Assembly: GCF_016545825.1 (NCBI RefSeq)
Contig: NC_052619.1
Location: 5,161,501-5,225,500, forward strand
Length of the DNA: 64,000 nucleotides
Direction: 5' to 3'
From: Eucalyptus grandis
Taxonomy: Eukaryota; Streptophyta; Magnoliopsida; Myrtales; Myrtaceae
The position numbers and the translations under genes are program-made. The notes beneath the pieces were generated by a model. It was not told the DNA's origin. It saw only the letters and a program-made list of their open reading frames with translations, and ran no database searches. Positions 14,701 through 25,889 of the stretch are shown here, in pieces; within the stretch, counting starts at the first letter, position 1, and each line of letters begins with the position of its first letter.

Positions 14701-15570
14701 GAATTGACGGGGAAAGTCATATCTGGTAATGATGTTGATTATATTATTGAGAAGTTAGGCATATTGATAAAAACAACTTGCAGAAATGGGAGTTGATTTT
14801 TTTTGGGTTAAACACCTGTGGACTACTAGATTGTTTGGTCTGCAGGTGAGAGCTTTTCCTTCCTAGTCCCAGGGGGACAAAAAGGTTTGTCTCGCATAAG
14901 GTTCAAGAGGATGAGCTTCGTGAAAAAGAGCAGAAGCAGAAACTTGAATTAAGCCATATAAAATCTTAAAGCTAGGATCTAATGAGGACCACCTTCTGTG
15001 CAAATATTAAATTAATCTTCACCTCAGTTTTTGTCATTCTTGTCAAGCCTGTGATGTAGATGTAAGTGGTCTGAGAACCAACACTATAGAGGTGACAAAA
15101 GAAGTTGATATTCGATATCCCAGCAAACCAGAGATTAAAGTTGCAAAATGGGATTTTGGTTGGGTACTAGTTCCTGAGTGGTTGTGAAGCCAAATTAAAA
15201 TGGATTGAAAGAGGATATAAGTTCTCAAGTTTGTAATTTGTTTTTTGAGGTGTTATGCTACCTTCTGAAAAAATCTGATCTATTTTTTTTTTTAAATGGG
15301 ACTTGTCTTGCAGAAAATTCGAAACAGTTAGCTCAAGAGGTTTCTGAGTCATTACGAAGCACTTTGGGCCTCCAGAATTTCGTACAAGTTTATGGCCAGA
15401 TAAGGAAGGATCTTAAGCACAAGAGGGACAAAAGGAAACAGGATGAGAAGCTCATGGCTGTGATCAATCCAGTGCGTAATGCCAAAAGGAAACTGAGGAT
15501 GTCCGCCAGGCATAGCGCCCACAAGAAAAGGAAAATAATGACCATGAAGATGGCGAGATGGATGCATTAG
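423..15570 (+). CDS. UTP20: UTP20, SSU processome component 20 (5'-partial)
   Basis: U3 snoRNP/SSU processome subunit for 18S rRNA maturation in the nucleolus. The joined exons give about 2,480 residues of a HEAT-like alpha-helical protein matching the DRIM/UTP20 family, including the stretches SALLYYTMRGTSLKFHSKAE and LPNVEELTC. It ends in a very basic tail (RDKRKQDEK, NAKRKLR, HKKRKIM) with a likely nucleolar signal. Exons: 423-605, 1112-1315, 1400-1616, 1704-1778, 1876-2213, 2374-2566, 2687-2933, 3013-3352, 3584-3764, 3873-4013, 4122-4383, 4544-4966, 5833-6296, 7661-7797, 7878-8059, 8150-8542, 8859-8984, 9252-9317, 9365-11217, 11295-11574, 12166-12399, 13534-14055, 14593-14725, 15314-15570. 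The frame is continuous across all 24. The acceptor of the first exon is uncertain; it could lie further upstream, near 327. The N-terminal part and promoter lie before the window. Plant family members are about 2,600-2,700 aa, so most of the protein is present. Confidence 0.95.
606..1111 (+). other. GC-AG intron of UTP20
   Basis: The exon ends ...ACCGAAG and the intron begins GCAAGT, the strong consensus AAG|GCAAGT of U2-type GC-AG introns. The acceptor is AAACAG at 1106-1111. Joining gives T-E-G-A-D-T in frame with both flanking conserved exons. No GT donor nearby keeps the frame. The intron also holds a CT-rich run (about 1049-1087). Confidence 0.85.
4967..5832 (+). other. UTP20 intron, no further feature
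   Basis: An 866-base AT-rich intron between coding exons ending LL and starting VGVESK. I see no gene, RNA or repeat with clear boundaries in it. Confidence 0.8.
6297..7660 (+). other. Longest UTP20 intron, no further feature
   Basis: A 1,364-base AT-rich intron, with donor GTAAAA after ...IKR and acceptor GTGACAG before KLIKHPG. It has a poly-T run near 7044. No coding sequence or bounded repeat is apparent. Confidence 0.8.
11691..11720 (+). repeat. (CT)15 microsatellite
   Basis: An uninterrupted CT dinucleotide tract of 30 bases inside the UTP20 intron 11575-12165. It is a likely length-variable marker. Confidence 0.95.
12400..13533 (+). other. UTP20 intron, no further feature
   Basis: A 1,134-base intron between ...EAEFE and DIWTAV. 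It contains a short (GGT) run near 13090 but no gene or bounded element that I can identify. Confidence 0.8.
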
Positions 15571-16450
15571 AAAACAGGAGTGTTATCATTCATGGACAGC
15601 GGATGCATCTTTGTGAACAATACGGGCTATCTCCGGCCTTCAGGGAGCGCCTCTGATATACAGTCTCCTTTTGGCTGTCAAATGCTGGAGGAGCAAAAAA
15701 ATGGTCAGCACGATGCAATCTCATCCATCGCCCGCGAACCAGAGAGTTCCTTAAAAAGCAGTTCTTGAAGCACGACTTTGATGTCACCTCTGTTTGATAG
15801 ATAACCCGGAACCTCCTCCCACCATCTGTGAAAAGGGAGATTCAGCACCTGCGGAGAAAGCGAGGCCGTGTGGTATTGTATTGAGGAGCTTTTTGCAGTA
15901 GGGCTGTGCTGCTGCGGTAAAGGTCGGGTGCTCAAGGACGGTGTGGTGGGGGCATCATGGAGAGGTCATTCTAACTCCATCCGTACCTTGATTTTTGTTC
16001 TTTTTTTTTTGGTAGAAAAGTCATTTATGCGAGCCGAAGCTGGCCCCTTGGTTGAGGTGAATGACGAGGTCCCTTCTCTCTGGACTAAATTACCGGAAAT
16101 GGCAATGGTTAACAGTGTCTTAAGTTATGCATGGGGTCTAGAATTTTGTCGCGAGGAAAACATCCCTTTTGTGATGTACAGATACGGATATCGTCTTGTA
16201 TTATTTCATTCTTTATACAGTGGCATTACGTGTTGATGCTGGTTGCATTTCCATGTGCCTGTTGCCTTATCTTTCGTCGATTATGGATTTTTGTTTCTGG
16301 GCGACATCTCCCTAAGTTGCCCGAGATATGAGAAAACACGGGGTCGAGGCATCGTTCCTTCTCGCTGGTAGAGGAAGTGAAGGCTTCTGTTGATGCTTAT
16401 GATAAAGTGTGCAACAGTATTATCTTTAGATCTAATGACATCTCTCAGTT
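15571..16450 (+). other. UTP20 3' UTR / downstream region
   Basis: Sequence after the UTP20 stop keeps a moderately GC-rich, transcribed-looking composition until about 16,440, where it changes abruptly to AT-rich spacer. The short ORFs here match nothing I know. The poly(A) site is not evident. Confidence 0.45.
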
Positions 16451-17470
16451 CTCTCCTCTATAATTTTAAATATTTTATAATTGTTGAATTATACAAATTT
16501 AAAATATTATTAAGAAAAGAAAAGAAAAGAACAAAATTCTTTTCAAAATATTATTAAAAATATTCTAATTAGCGTTGGGTCATGGCACGTAAAACAGTGT
16601 TAGTTATTTCTAGTCTAAATTGACTAGATTAATTAAATTGGTATTAATGTGAAAATATTTAAAATTTTGAGACTTAGGACTTTCTTGGTATTTTTTCTCA
16701 AGTTGTATTTACAGTTAAAACGTAAAATGCAGAGATCGAATTTTGAAAGTAAAGGCATGAAAGTGGTCTTTCGGCAATAAAATATTCTGTTTGGTATTTT
16801 TCTTTGATAATATATTCCTGGTTATTATTTTGGAAAAATGGTGTCCTTACTAATCATTAGCATTACTTGTAATATTGCTCTCATTTCTGTACATAGAAGA
16901 AAGTCAAGCAAAATCTGATTACTTCAATGTAGATAAAATATCACTAAGGAAAATAAATTGAAACAAAAGCAACCTATCATTGTGCATCGTGATTCAATGC
17001 AATTAACATTTCCTGTCATTGTTTTGGCCACACTATAGTATATTTCGTTGGGTATTAAGGCTTTAGTTATTTATTAACAAGTGTACACTGATGAAAAAAC
17101 CCCTAGATCATGTAATAAAATTGCTGACGTATCCATCCTGAAATTGTGACATCCTGTTATCATGTAGTAATGCGTTTTCTTATTCTACATTGTAAAATAA
17201 TAACTATAGCTCAGGGTAACTCCTTTTCGAGGTATTGATCACCATAATTTATTTTTATTGTTTGGTTGACAAAAAAAAAAAAGCTTATATTTCCTGCTTT
17301 ATATCATATCACCAAAATAAAAATTCCCGTGAAGAGCGATTTCCAAATTTATGCAACACAAGGGTGTTCGATTGGTATTTAACCCATAAATAATGCAAAA
17401 TTGTTTATAAGTAATTCATTAATTTCTTATTCATTTTATCAATAAATTTAAATATAAAAGATTGGCTTCA
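16451..17470. other. AT-rich intergenic spacer
   Basis: About 1 kb of strongly AT-rich DNA without credible ORFs, RNA genes or bounded repeats. Confidence 0.6.
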
Positions 17471-17968
17471 TTTGTTAACATTCCTATTTCTTTATATTTC
17501 TGTTCTTTTGTTCTTCGAGATAGAAGAAGAACATAAATCATTTTGGCAACATTAATTAATTTTTCTATTCCTTGGAATAGAAAAAATGAGTAAAGAATAG
17601 ATTTGGAATAAAATAAGAAATAAAAAAAAAGTTACTTGTTTCTAAAAATAATTTCTGGAATAAGTCATTTTTTTTTCTTCCTCTTCTAACTAGTCTGCTA
17701 GCTGCAATCCACTACTGTTGCGAACAAGAGAGGCAAAAAAAAAAAAAAAAAAAAAGAAGGAAAAATCTCAAAAAATTATCATAAAATTTAAAGAAATTCC
17801 ACGTCACAATTTTTTTTTTATAGGTTATATCATACGCATTCTTGTTTTAGGGTATAAATTTTATACGATTACCGAATGCGTTTTTTTACTCAAAACTATT
17901 ATAGGGAATAGAATTAAAAAAACTATTTTTAAAAAGAAATTATTTCTAGAAATAGAAATGTTATCAAA
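17471..17968. mobile_element. Non-autonomous TIR element, 'gggaacaa'-arm family (degenerate copy)
   Basis: The ends are inverted: TTTGTTAACATTCCTATTTC on the left and, on the opposite strand at the right, TTTGATAACATTTCTATTTC. Internal arms (GAATAGATTTGGAATAAAA) match those of the copies near 22271, 26820 and 46722. There is no transposase ORF. The centre carries a long poly-A/AAG run near 17735. Boundaries are approximate and no target duplication was recognised. Confidence 0.5.
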
Positions 17969-18047
17969 GATACAAATATCAATTAGGTCACTCGATTTAC
18001 TAAAAATAATAAAGTGGAATAATATTTACTTATAACATAATTTTTTT

Positions 18048-18607
18048 GGGGAAAATTCCAAATAAAGATCCGAAGTACTCGCATTTTCTCAAATAAGGAC
18101 ATGAAGTGAATCGGTCTCAAAGAAATGTCTGAAATGATTACAACTATTTCAAATAACTACCCCATCACCGTTGGGGTGGCGATGACTGCTGGCGAGGCCG
18201 GCAATCCTTGCTAGATGCGGGAATCACCTAGCACCTTTAGACCTCGCCCTAGGTCTAGGGGCATTGGGCGAGGGTTGCCAGGTTAGCGTGAGGGTAGGTG
18301 ACCTTGGTCTCTAGTTGGCAAGAGTTGCTAGCCCTTGCTTAGGCGCTGGCGTTCCTACCAACCTTTGCTGCCACCCCATTGGCGATGGAGTGGGGCCCAC
18401 CTATGTTCTTTTAAAAAATAAAGATAAAAAAAGAAAAAAAAATTAAAAGACAAAATTACCCTTCACACTTGGTGAATTCAACCCCTTCTTTAAGACTGAT
18501 ATGAGCATTTAAGATTTTTATTTGAAACAAAGTTTATTTCATGTCTTTATTTAAAATAAGATCCACTTTATATAGAGCATTTTTGGCCCTTATTTAAAAT
18601 TTTCCCT
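18048..18607. mobile_element. MULE-like non-autonomous TIR element with GC-rich core
   Basis: The left end GGGGAAAATTCCAAATAAAG and the right end read in reverse, AGGGAAAATTTTAAATAAGG, are inverted repeats; similarity continues inward (AAGGACATGAAGTGAA versus AAAGACATGAAATAAA). The flanking 9-mers are AATTTTTTT and ATTTTTTTT, consistent with a 9-bp Mutator-type duplication but low in complexity. The core at about 18165-18400 is GC-rich with repeated GCGAGG-type motifs. No coding capacity. Confidence 0.65.
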
Positions 18608-18616
18608 ATTTTTTTT

Positions 18617-19487
18617 AGGAATATGTAAATTTTAAGTCTTAAAATTTGTCGTGAAAATACAATCGAATCCTAAAACTTGTTAAATTAGTGCAAACAAGTC
18701 CTTCTATTAACACCGTCAATTTGTCAAACAGAAAATGCCGACATAAAACTTATAACTTTTCTTTTAAATCTCATTCAAATAATATTAAGAACTACAAAAT
18801 GCTAAAATAATTAAAATAGAGAAAAATGGAAAAAAGGACAAGAAGTGGTGTTGGCTGCTGCTACCGCCGCCCATTGCCAGAGGGGTTGGCTACATTGTCC
18901 TTAAGTGGCGGTGGCGACGGTAATGACGGGGAGGAAAGGGGTTGGGGTGAGGTCTGATGACTGTCGCTAGGCTTGGGCGAGGCTTGGCCGAACCCTAGCC
19001 GGGACCAACGAGGTTTGCCTAGATCTAGGTGACGCTCTCGAACCCTCGCTTGGGGCTAGTATGGCTTGCCTAAATGTGGGCAATGCCTGCCGTCACTTGT
19101 GGTCGATGAGCCTTGCTTGAGGCCGCCACGGATCACTAGCAGCTTGTGACTAGGGCCAATGATCTTCGCCGGCCATTTCGGCGATGGGCGATGACAATAG
19201 TAGCCATTGATGAGTCCTTGCCTTTTTTTATTTTTCACTTTTTTCACTTTTTTCACTTTTGTTTTTAAAATTATTTTAGCCTTTTCAGTTCTTTAGTATT
19301 ATTAAATGAGATTTAAAGGAAAAGGGAATAAAAAAGTCACGTAAGAAAAATTAGTTTTATAATGCTATTTTGGCATAATTTGTTTGTATTAATTTGACAA
19401 ATTTTATGACTTAATTATATATTTTTAAAAATTTTAAAACTTAATTATACGTTTGCAATAACTTTTAGGACTTGTAGTATACATTAT
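18617..19487. mobile_element. MULE-like TIR element with long AT arms and GC-rich core
   Basis: Long (about 200-base) inverted arms. The left arm contains AAGTCTTAAAATTTGTCGTG and TTAGTGCAAACAAGTCC; the right arm, in reverse, contains AAGTCCTAAAAGTT and TTAATACAAACAAATTATG. Flanking 9-mers are both ATTTTTTTT (18608-18616, 19488-19496). The GC-rich core lies at about 18845-19210. The arms resemble those of the 226-bp element in the BGAL9 intron at 54722. No transposase. Confidence 0.65.
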
Positions 19488-19559
19488 ATTTTTTTTTAAT
19501 AATCAAGTGACAATTTACTGGAAAACAAACAAAAGGAAATGGAAAGAAGAGGAAAATTT

Positions 19560-20104
19560 GCAATCTATTCGTTTAATTGCATGAAGTCTCGTTCAGGGCA
19601 GGAATACCGCCAGAGCGAAAGAGAGAGAATCCCGCGGCGGCGGCTGGCTGTTTCGGAGAGGGAAAGGAGAGAGAGAGAGAGAGAAAGAAGGCGAGCGAAA
19701 GAGGGAACCGCGGCGGCGGAATCGCTTGCTCGCCGGAGAAAGCGGCGGCGCGCCTGGGAGAGAACCAATCTTCGGCCACTTTGGGGTTAGATGTTTCCGT
19801 CTAAAGTTTAAGTTTTTGTGCTCGGAACTCTCGATTTCCTCGGACCTTTCCGCGGTTTCTCGTCGCCGGCGACGCCCCTGGTCACGCCCTCCAGACTGAC
19901 CCACATCCATATCCAGGTTACCCACTTACCCACGAGTCCGCAGCGTTCGAACGGGACTCGATTCCCGAGTTCCCGTCCGAGAAAGCTGCGATTTTGAGGT
20001 CGGATTGGTCGCGGGTCGCGTGAAGTTTCGTCTTTTTCGGACCCGTTCTGCTCTCTCACGAGTACGGTTTTGGTTCTTTCTTGCCTGCCGGTGTTTCAGT
20101 TTAG
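19560..20104 (+). promoter_or_regulatory. SICKLE promoter / 5' leader
   Basis: The composition jumps from AT-rich to GC-rich with (GA)9 at 19667-19684 and CGG clusters, the usual look of a plant promoter or 5' UTR. It directly precedes the SICKLE ATG. No unambiguous TATA box or transcription start can be placed. Confidence 0.5.
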
Positions 20105-21735
20105 ATGGAGGAGTCCGAGAAGAGGAGGGAAAGGTTGAGGGCGATGCGCGCGGAAGCCGCTCGAGCTGGTCTCTCGGACAGCCCTGAGGCTTCTGCCGAG
20201 GCTAGCTGCCTGGCGAACCCATTGATCGAAACGCGTACACCTGAATCGCTGCACGAGATGCCGCGCGCCTCGCCCAGGTTCGACTACTATACGGATCCCA
20301 TGGCGGCTTTTTCCGGTAATAGGGCGAGGGGCAATGCCGGGTTCCAACCTCCACAAGCGAATTTCACCCCTCCTCCGCCTCATTTTCCAGGTACTGCAGT
20401 CTGACATGTTGACTTGATAACTTTAGTTCTTGTTTCGCCGACTCTTTTGAAGATTGGGATTTGTTTAACTTCAAATAGGAGTTGTGCTTGAATATACTTG
20501 CCTATGTTCTCTTGCGAACGAGAGATTATCTTGGTGCGTGATGGCGATGTTGATTTTAGTGGTGATGATTAATGAGAGTGCTGAAAGTGTTTGAGCCACC
20601 CGTTGAACCTTGCAAGTGATAGAGAGCTGGTTTATCAAGCAAAACCTCAGGAAGCAATGTACTGACTCGAGCTGTTCTTGTTCATTCTTTTTTTTGATTA
20701 TGCCTAGTTGAGGAACAAAGTACATGCATCATTTCAAGGATTCGGGTGAGTTGATGTAGGATGGTACTGCACATGGTTGTGTTTGATATGAGTGATAGGG
20801 GTCGCATGGGAAGCAAGATGCTATTTTGGTTGAGTCCTCTGGTTCTGGTTTATGTCTTCTATGGAAATGATAAGTAACTTTAGACTGTATTATCGAATTG
20901 CTTGTTGCCGATTGGCCTGTATCCAGATATCTTGGTTTCCGTTTGAGGCTTAAAAGTTGCTTTGGGAGTAGCATATTCATTTGTGCCCGAACAAATTTCA
21001 AATTTCCTTTTTTCTGGTGTAAAACTTTGATTTTCAGGACCCAGGAACCTCGTAACAAGTCCCTCTCCTGCGTATCAGTGGCGTCCCCGTAATCCACCCA
21101 ACAGTGGAATCTACCAAGCAGAAGGTCCCCGCCCAAGATTCCCTCCCCACCACAGTCCAAGGGGAAATGTCCACCATTTTCCAATGCAAGATGGGGCTTC
21201 TCCTCAAGCTTGGAATAGATCCAGCAGCACGACAAGTTACTTTAGCCCATCCAGTACTCCAGGAAGTGGTACCCATAATTTCAATCAGATGCAAGATCGC
21301 TCTCACTGTCGTGGCAACAGTCCAGGGCCAAATTTAGGACAGGGAGGTAATTATGCTACAAGTCCAGGCAGAGGCAGAGGCAGAGGCCAATGGTTTGGTG
21401 GCAGCCCCAGGTCAGGGAGGAGTGGTGGAGGAGGTCCGGGACATCGTGGTCATGGTTCTACACCGGCTAGGCCACTAGGGCCAGAGCGTTTCTTTCATGA
21501 GTCCATGTTAGAAGACCCATGGAAGGATTTAAAACCTGTTTTATGGAGAGGTGTTGATTCTCCGTTCGTTGGTTCCAGTTCACGTGGATCTTCGAGTCCC
21601 TGGATGCCCGAGTCCATCAGGCCAAAGAAGCCGAGGGTTGCAGAATCTCCCAACAAGTTTGGTTCTGGACTAAACCTTGCTGAATTTCTTGCTGCCTCAT
21701 TTAATGAAACGGTTAAGGAGACGTCAAGCCCATGA
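20105..21735 (+). CDS. SIC: SICKLE-like proline/glycine-rich nuclear protein
   Basis: Two exons, 20105-20390 and 21038-21735, encode 327 aa, close to Arabidopsis SICKLE (about 320 aa). The N-terminus MEESEKRRERLRAMRAEAAR is the conserved acidic/basic helix of the family. The middle is low-complexity and rich in Pro, Ser, Gly and Arg (FTPPPPHFPGP; GRGRGRGQWFGG), suggesting disorder and RNA or protein contacts. The conserved C-terminal block is ERFFHESMLEDPWKDLKPV. In Arabidopsis, SICKLE is a nuclear factor for miRNA accumulation and intron/lariat metabolism; function here is inferred from homology. The start is the first ATG after the GA-rich leader and begins the conserved block. The intron is GT-AG and splits a Gly codon. 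The low-complexity middle makes family assignment rest mainly on the two termini. Confidence 0.8.
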
Positions 21736-22270
21736 TGTTGCTATTGTAAGTTTTAGAGTTTTACCCGCTTATGCTTCAGCCAGAGTGGGGCCACTGAGGG
21801 CATTTATGCTTGTGGCTGGACGGTTAAAAGGAGATGCATAAATCCTTAATATTTACGTCTGGCGTTTTTCTTTCGGACGATTGTATTATTCATCAGTGAG
21901 TAGTTTACTGAGTTATCGGTTGACAGAAATTTGTCTAGTTTTTGAAGAGTTTTGTAGTATTTGAGAATATCTTACAATGTAAAAGTCACCATCTGCATTC
22001 TCTAGATGCTAATGTCAATATGTTCAGTATATCATTGCCATGCTGTGCAAATGATTGCTAGAGGAGTTCTCCTATATAAGATTATGATGGACACTTGGTT
22101 AACTCCTTTTAAAGGCCATGATGGAACGGAAATGGTTCTTCAAAAAACAAGTGTTTGTATTATCTCTCTTTCGGCTAATACAAATGAAACAATCAGCATA
22201 ATACTTCTAGACAAACTTGTTTGATGAATGGTCATCATACTAGTGGGAATCCCGTGCCCTTGGAACAATA
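21736..22270 (+). other. SICKLE 3' UTR and spacer
   Basis: A moderately AT-rich tail following the SICKLE stop. No credible second gene was seen. Confidence 0.5.
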
Positions 22271-23018
22271 ATGACGTGTTTGTAACGACACGTTTTCTTG
22301 GGAATAATTTACGATTAGAAATGATTATTTTTTATTCTATTTTGGAAATAATTTGAAGCATTTTAAACCTTTTGGTAATTGTCAAAATTTCAATTTTGGA
22401 ATAGAATTGCGTTTGATATTGTCTTTCAAATTTTTTACTCAAAATCATTTTTTTTTAATTTTTAAATAATTTTATTACTTTTTTTTCTCGTCTGGCTGGT
22501 CGCTGATTGTCGACCTTGGGATGATCGCGATTGGCCGGATGAGGGTCGGCAACCTCATCGGAGGTCGCTGAGCGTCACTAGCCCTTGGCAAGGCTGTGCC
22601 TCGTTGAGGCCGGGCGAGCCTTGTTGGTGGCCAAGAGAGGCTCAGCGGGCCCACCTGGCCACCTGATGAGGGTGAGCTCGTCGGACCGGCTTGTCGCCGA
22701 TCGCGGTGGGTGGGCGGAGATGGCAATGGCGGTGATGACAGCAGATTAAGAAGAAGAAAGAGGGAAGAAGAACAAGAAAAAAGAAAAGGAAAGAAAAGAG
22801 AGAAAATAGGTTGCTTGATTCTAGAATTATTCCTGGGAACAAAAAATCAACTATTTTTTACTTCTCATTCTCGTTCCAAATCTATTTCGAGAACAAAAAA
22901 AAAATAGAAATTTGTTCCTAAAAACAAAAATTTTACCAAACGGATTTCTATTCCAAATCTATTCCTGAGAACAAAGAATATAAATTATAACTGTTTGGTA
23001 AATTGCCAAACATGCCCT
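22271..23018. mobile_element. Non-autonomous TIR element, 'gggaacaa'-arm family, GC-rich core
   Basis: The AT-rich arms contain GGGAATAATTT and TTTTGGAATAGAATTGCGTTT on the left, and CTAGAATTATTCCTGGGAAC and CCAAACGGATTTCTATTCC on the right, in inverted arrangement. The ends are imperfectly inverted (ATGACGTGTTTG on the left; GGGCATGTTTGG in reverse on the right). The core at about 22490-22740 is GC-rich with motifs such as GTGCCTCGTTGAGGC. Ends are approximate and no duplication was found. Confidence 0.55.
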
Positions 23019-24486
23019 ACGAGTACTGATACATATAATTACCGCAACTAACTTTTTCCATAATTAATTAAGTTGTATAAACAATAATCTTACGATGGAC
23101 AAGTAATAAGTTGCAAATAATAGATGAGTAAATAATTTTATGTTATTATCATATTTGTTTGATCGTGCTTATTGTCTTCATTAGTGACATTTGTCCACGC
23201 TTAGTACTAGGCAAAAAGAGTAAGACTGAGTGGAGGGGGAGAATTATAATATTTAAACAATAAATGACACATTTTTCTAACGGCTTTTAAAAGTTGACAA
23301 TGATTTTATAAAATCTTCTAGTTGACCTGATTGGCCGTTGGGTTCTCGATTGAAGTACCTACTAAAATGCTAACCACCTTCCAAGCTGAACCAATTTGAA
23401 AAATTAGCTCTAAAGTTGTTGAGTATATGCCAACCAATTGACTGCTCTAGCATAATATTCATAATAACTCTGCATTTGCCTTCTATAAACAAACTTGGCG
23501 TTTCTCGCATTTCACAGATTTACAGAGTACAGCAGGAGAGGGACGTTGGGCAAATTGAAGAATCAACTTCCTTCGTGGGCGGAAGGGGTGAGAAAGGCCC
23601 TCCATTATCCTTTTGATCCATCTCAGTTTAAACTCGTCGCTTTGCAAGCTGGTTAAATGGAAGCCAGATGATAGACTCCATGTTGTAATAAAATGAGTCG
23701 TGACGCAATCGTACATCTCCATGTCTTCACGTGCATCTTCAAAAGCCCACCTGATAATGGTGTGCTTACCTATTCTAGCTTCCCAAACACCAATAATGGA
23801 GGATATGCTGAAGAATCCGAAACTTTACAGATATAATTGGTTGATGGATGCAGACCAATTATTCTGGATCGCTTTTTCTGACCCCTACGCTGTGAAAGAG
23901 GAGCACTTGTCACCCTATCCTGCCTCCGCGGATGAACAGTGCCACAGCCAGCAGCCTAGAAAGTACTTCAGTATAGAAACTTCATAAAGCTATGATCATT
24001 GAGGTTGAAGAAAGTGCTTCAAAGTGTATCCTGATGGCTGAAATGGACAAAAAAGAAACAAGTTTAGCCGATACATCAAAATCAAATCAGTTACCTATCT
24101 CTGATAATCTCTACTCCTTAACATACTTAAATCAATGAGCACTCACCTTTCATGCTTCAAAGAAAAATTTCTGCAATTTACTAACTTCCTCTTATAAGCT
24201 TTCGCCCAAGATGGAGCAATCAAATTTCAATGATTCACAACTCCATAAAAAGTTCCGGCCGACAAAAACCGAGAGAACATCATGTGTTGCAAAATGTCCT
24301 TAGCAGTTACCACAGGCTCTATCTCGTTGTATGAATAGGTCGATCATACAATTCCAAGATCAGACAAATCAGATTGATCTACACTCTGTACACGTCTCCC
24401 AATCCAGAAGTATCAAAGGAGTTGAACTCTGCGGATCTCTTCATGGACAAAACAGTAAAACCAGTACATAGAAGTGACGCTACATC
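23019..24486. other. Spacer downstream of the PPR gene
   Basis: No assignable gene. The part next to 24486 is the expected 3' UTR of the minus-strand PPR gene. A 45-residue plus-strand frame at 23519-23656 and a 95-residue frame at 23700-23987 are open, but I recognise neither. Confidence 0.5.
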
Positions 24487-25889
24487 CTACTGGGAGTCAA
24501 TTAGACTAAAGGCTGGAACTTTCCGAATTTTGAGCCCTTCCATTGCTTTCCTCAGTTCAGCGGCAGAAGTCCATTCGTTCAACTCCGCGTGTATACTCGA
24601 TAACGTGACATATCGTCCGCAGTGCCGTGGCTGCATCTCAAGCAATCTTCTCCCTACATCATTTCCAAGATTGATTGCTCCGTGATTTTACAGGAACCCA
24701 ACAGAGCTCCCAAAACAGAAGCATCAGGCTCGAAAGGCATACTCTTTACGAAGTCCATCGCTTCCCTCAAAAGTCCTGCTCTGCCCAACAGATCAACCAT
24801 ACATCCATAGTGCTCCATTACAGGTACCAACCCAAAGTCATCGACCATAGATCGAAACAATTTGAAACCACAGTCCACGAATCCTCCACGTGCACAACTT
24901 GTGAGAGCAGCAGCAAAAGTTACCCCATTAGGGCACAAGCCTTTCATCTTCATCTGCTCAAACATGGCAAGAGCCTTGTTCTCTTCACCATTACAAGCAA
25001 GGGAGGAAATCAGTGCATTCCACGTGCAAATCTCCTTGACAACCATTCGATTGAAAACTTTTATAGCATTTCTAAGAGAACTTGTCTTGCCGTAGAAATC
25101 TATCAAAGCGGTCCCTACAAAAGCCGTCAGCCCAGTGTCATTCCTGACAATATATCCATGTATTTGCTTCCCATAGTAACGTGCACCTCCTCCAGGCAAA
25201 TTAGCACATGAAGAGAGGAGGCTAACATACGTAACTTCATTTGGCTTCACCACACCACTCTTTATATCCTCATGAACCATCATGTCTCGAAAAAACTCAA
25301 GAGCCTCTCCGAAACGCCGATTATTACCGAGCCCATTAATCACGCTAGTCCAAGACACCACGTCGCGCTCCGGCATCCTAGAAAAGAGCGAAACAGCAGA
25401 GCCCATCACCCCACTCTTGCCGAACGCATCAAGCATCGCATTGCATGCCACAACACATGGCTTGGGAATTTCCTCAAACACCCGACACGCACCAGGCAGC
25501 TCGCCCATTCGCGCGTAGAAATGAATGATGGACACTCGGACAAACGGGTCAGAGGACACGCCTCGTCTGACCATCTGGGCATGAAGGGCCATGCCCAACG
25601 AAGCCGACGAAGCTGCGGCTTTTACGAGGGAAGTGAAGGTGATGGCATTGGGCGGCGCCCGGTGAGCGAGCATGTGGGTGAAGAGGAGGAGGGACCGGCG
25701 AGCTTGGCCGAAGTTGGAGTAGCCTCTTATGAGCGCATTGAACAGGAGGGTGCTCGCCCATCGGTTGCGCGCGACGAGGAGGTGGCCATTGGTGATGAGG
25801 AGGGCGTGTACTTGCTTGATTTGGAATGGCTGTGCGGTGCGGCATTGGAGGAGTCGAAGGAGATGCTCGCTCCCCTGTTTCGCATGCAT
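24487..25889 (-). CDS. PLS-class pentatricopeptide repeat protein with apparent C-terminal frameshift
   Basis: Intronless, as usual for plant PPR genes. A 411-residue open frame (25889-24654) carries tandem P, L and S repeats, for example VVSWTSVINGLGNNRRFGEA, CTWNALISSLACNGEENKAL and MEHYGCMVDLLGRAGLLREA. It then enters the E-motif at ALLGSCK. There the frame breaks: after GSCK it reads ITEQSILEMM and stops. The adjacent frame continues the E/E+ motif (GNDVGRRLLEMQPRHCGRYV) to a stop at 24487-24489. One missing base in the A tract at 24686-24689 (plus-strand TTTT) explains this. Family members bind organellar RNA, and E-class proteins commonly serve in C-to-U editing; the exact target is unknown. 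It resembles the At1g10330 type. The break could be an assembly error, a polymorphism or a truncated gene. Confidence 0.85.

Noticed and set aside
19539..20059. Many overlapping ORFs on both strands near the SICKLE leader
   Set aside because: GC-rich purine/CGG composition leaves all frames open; none shows domain-like sequence or conserved context.
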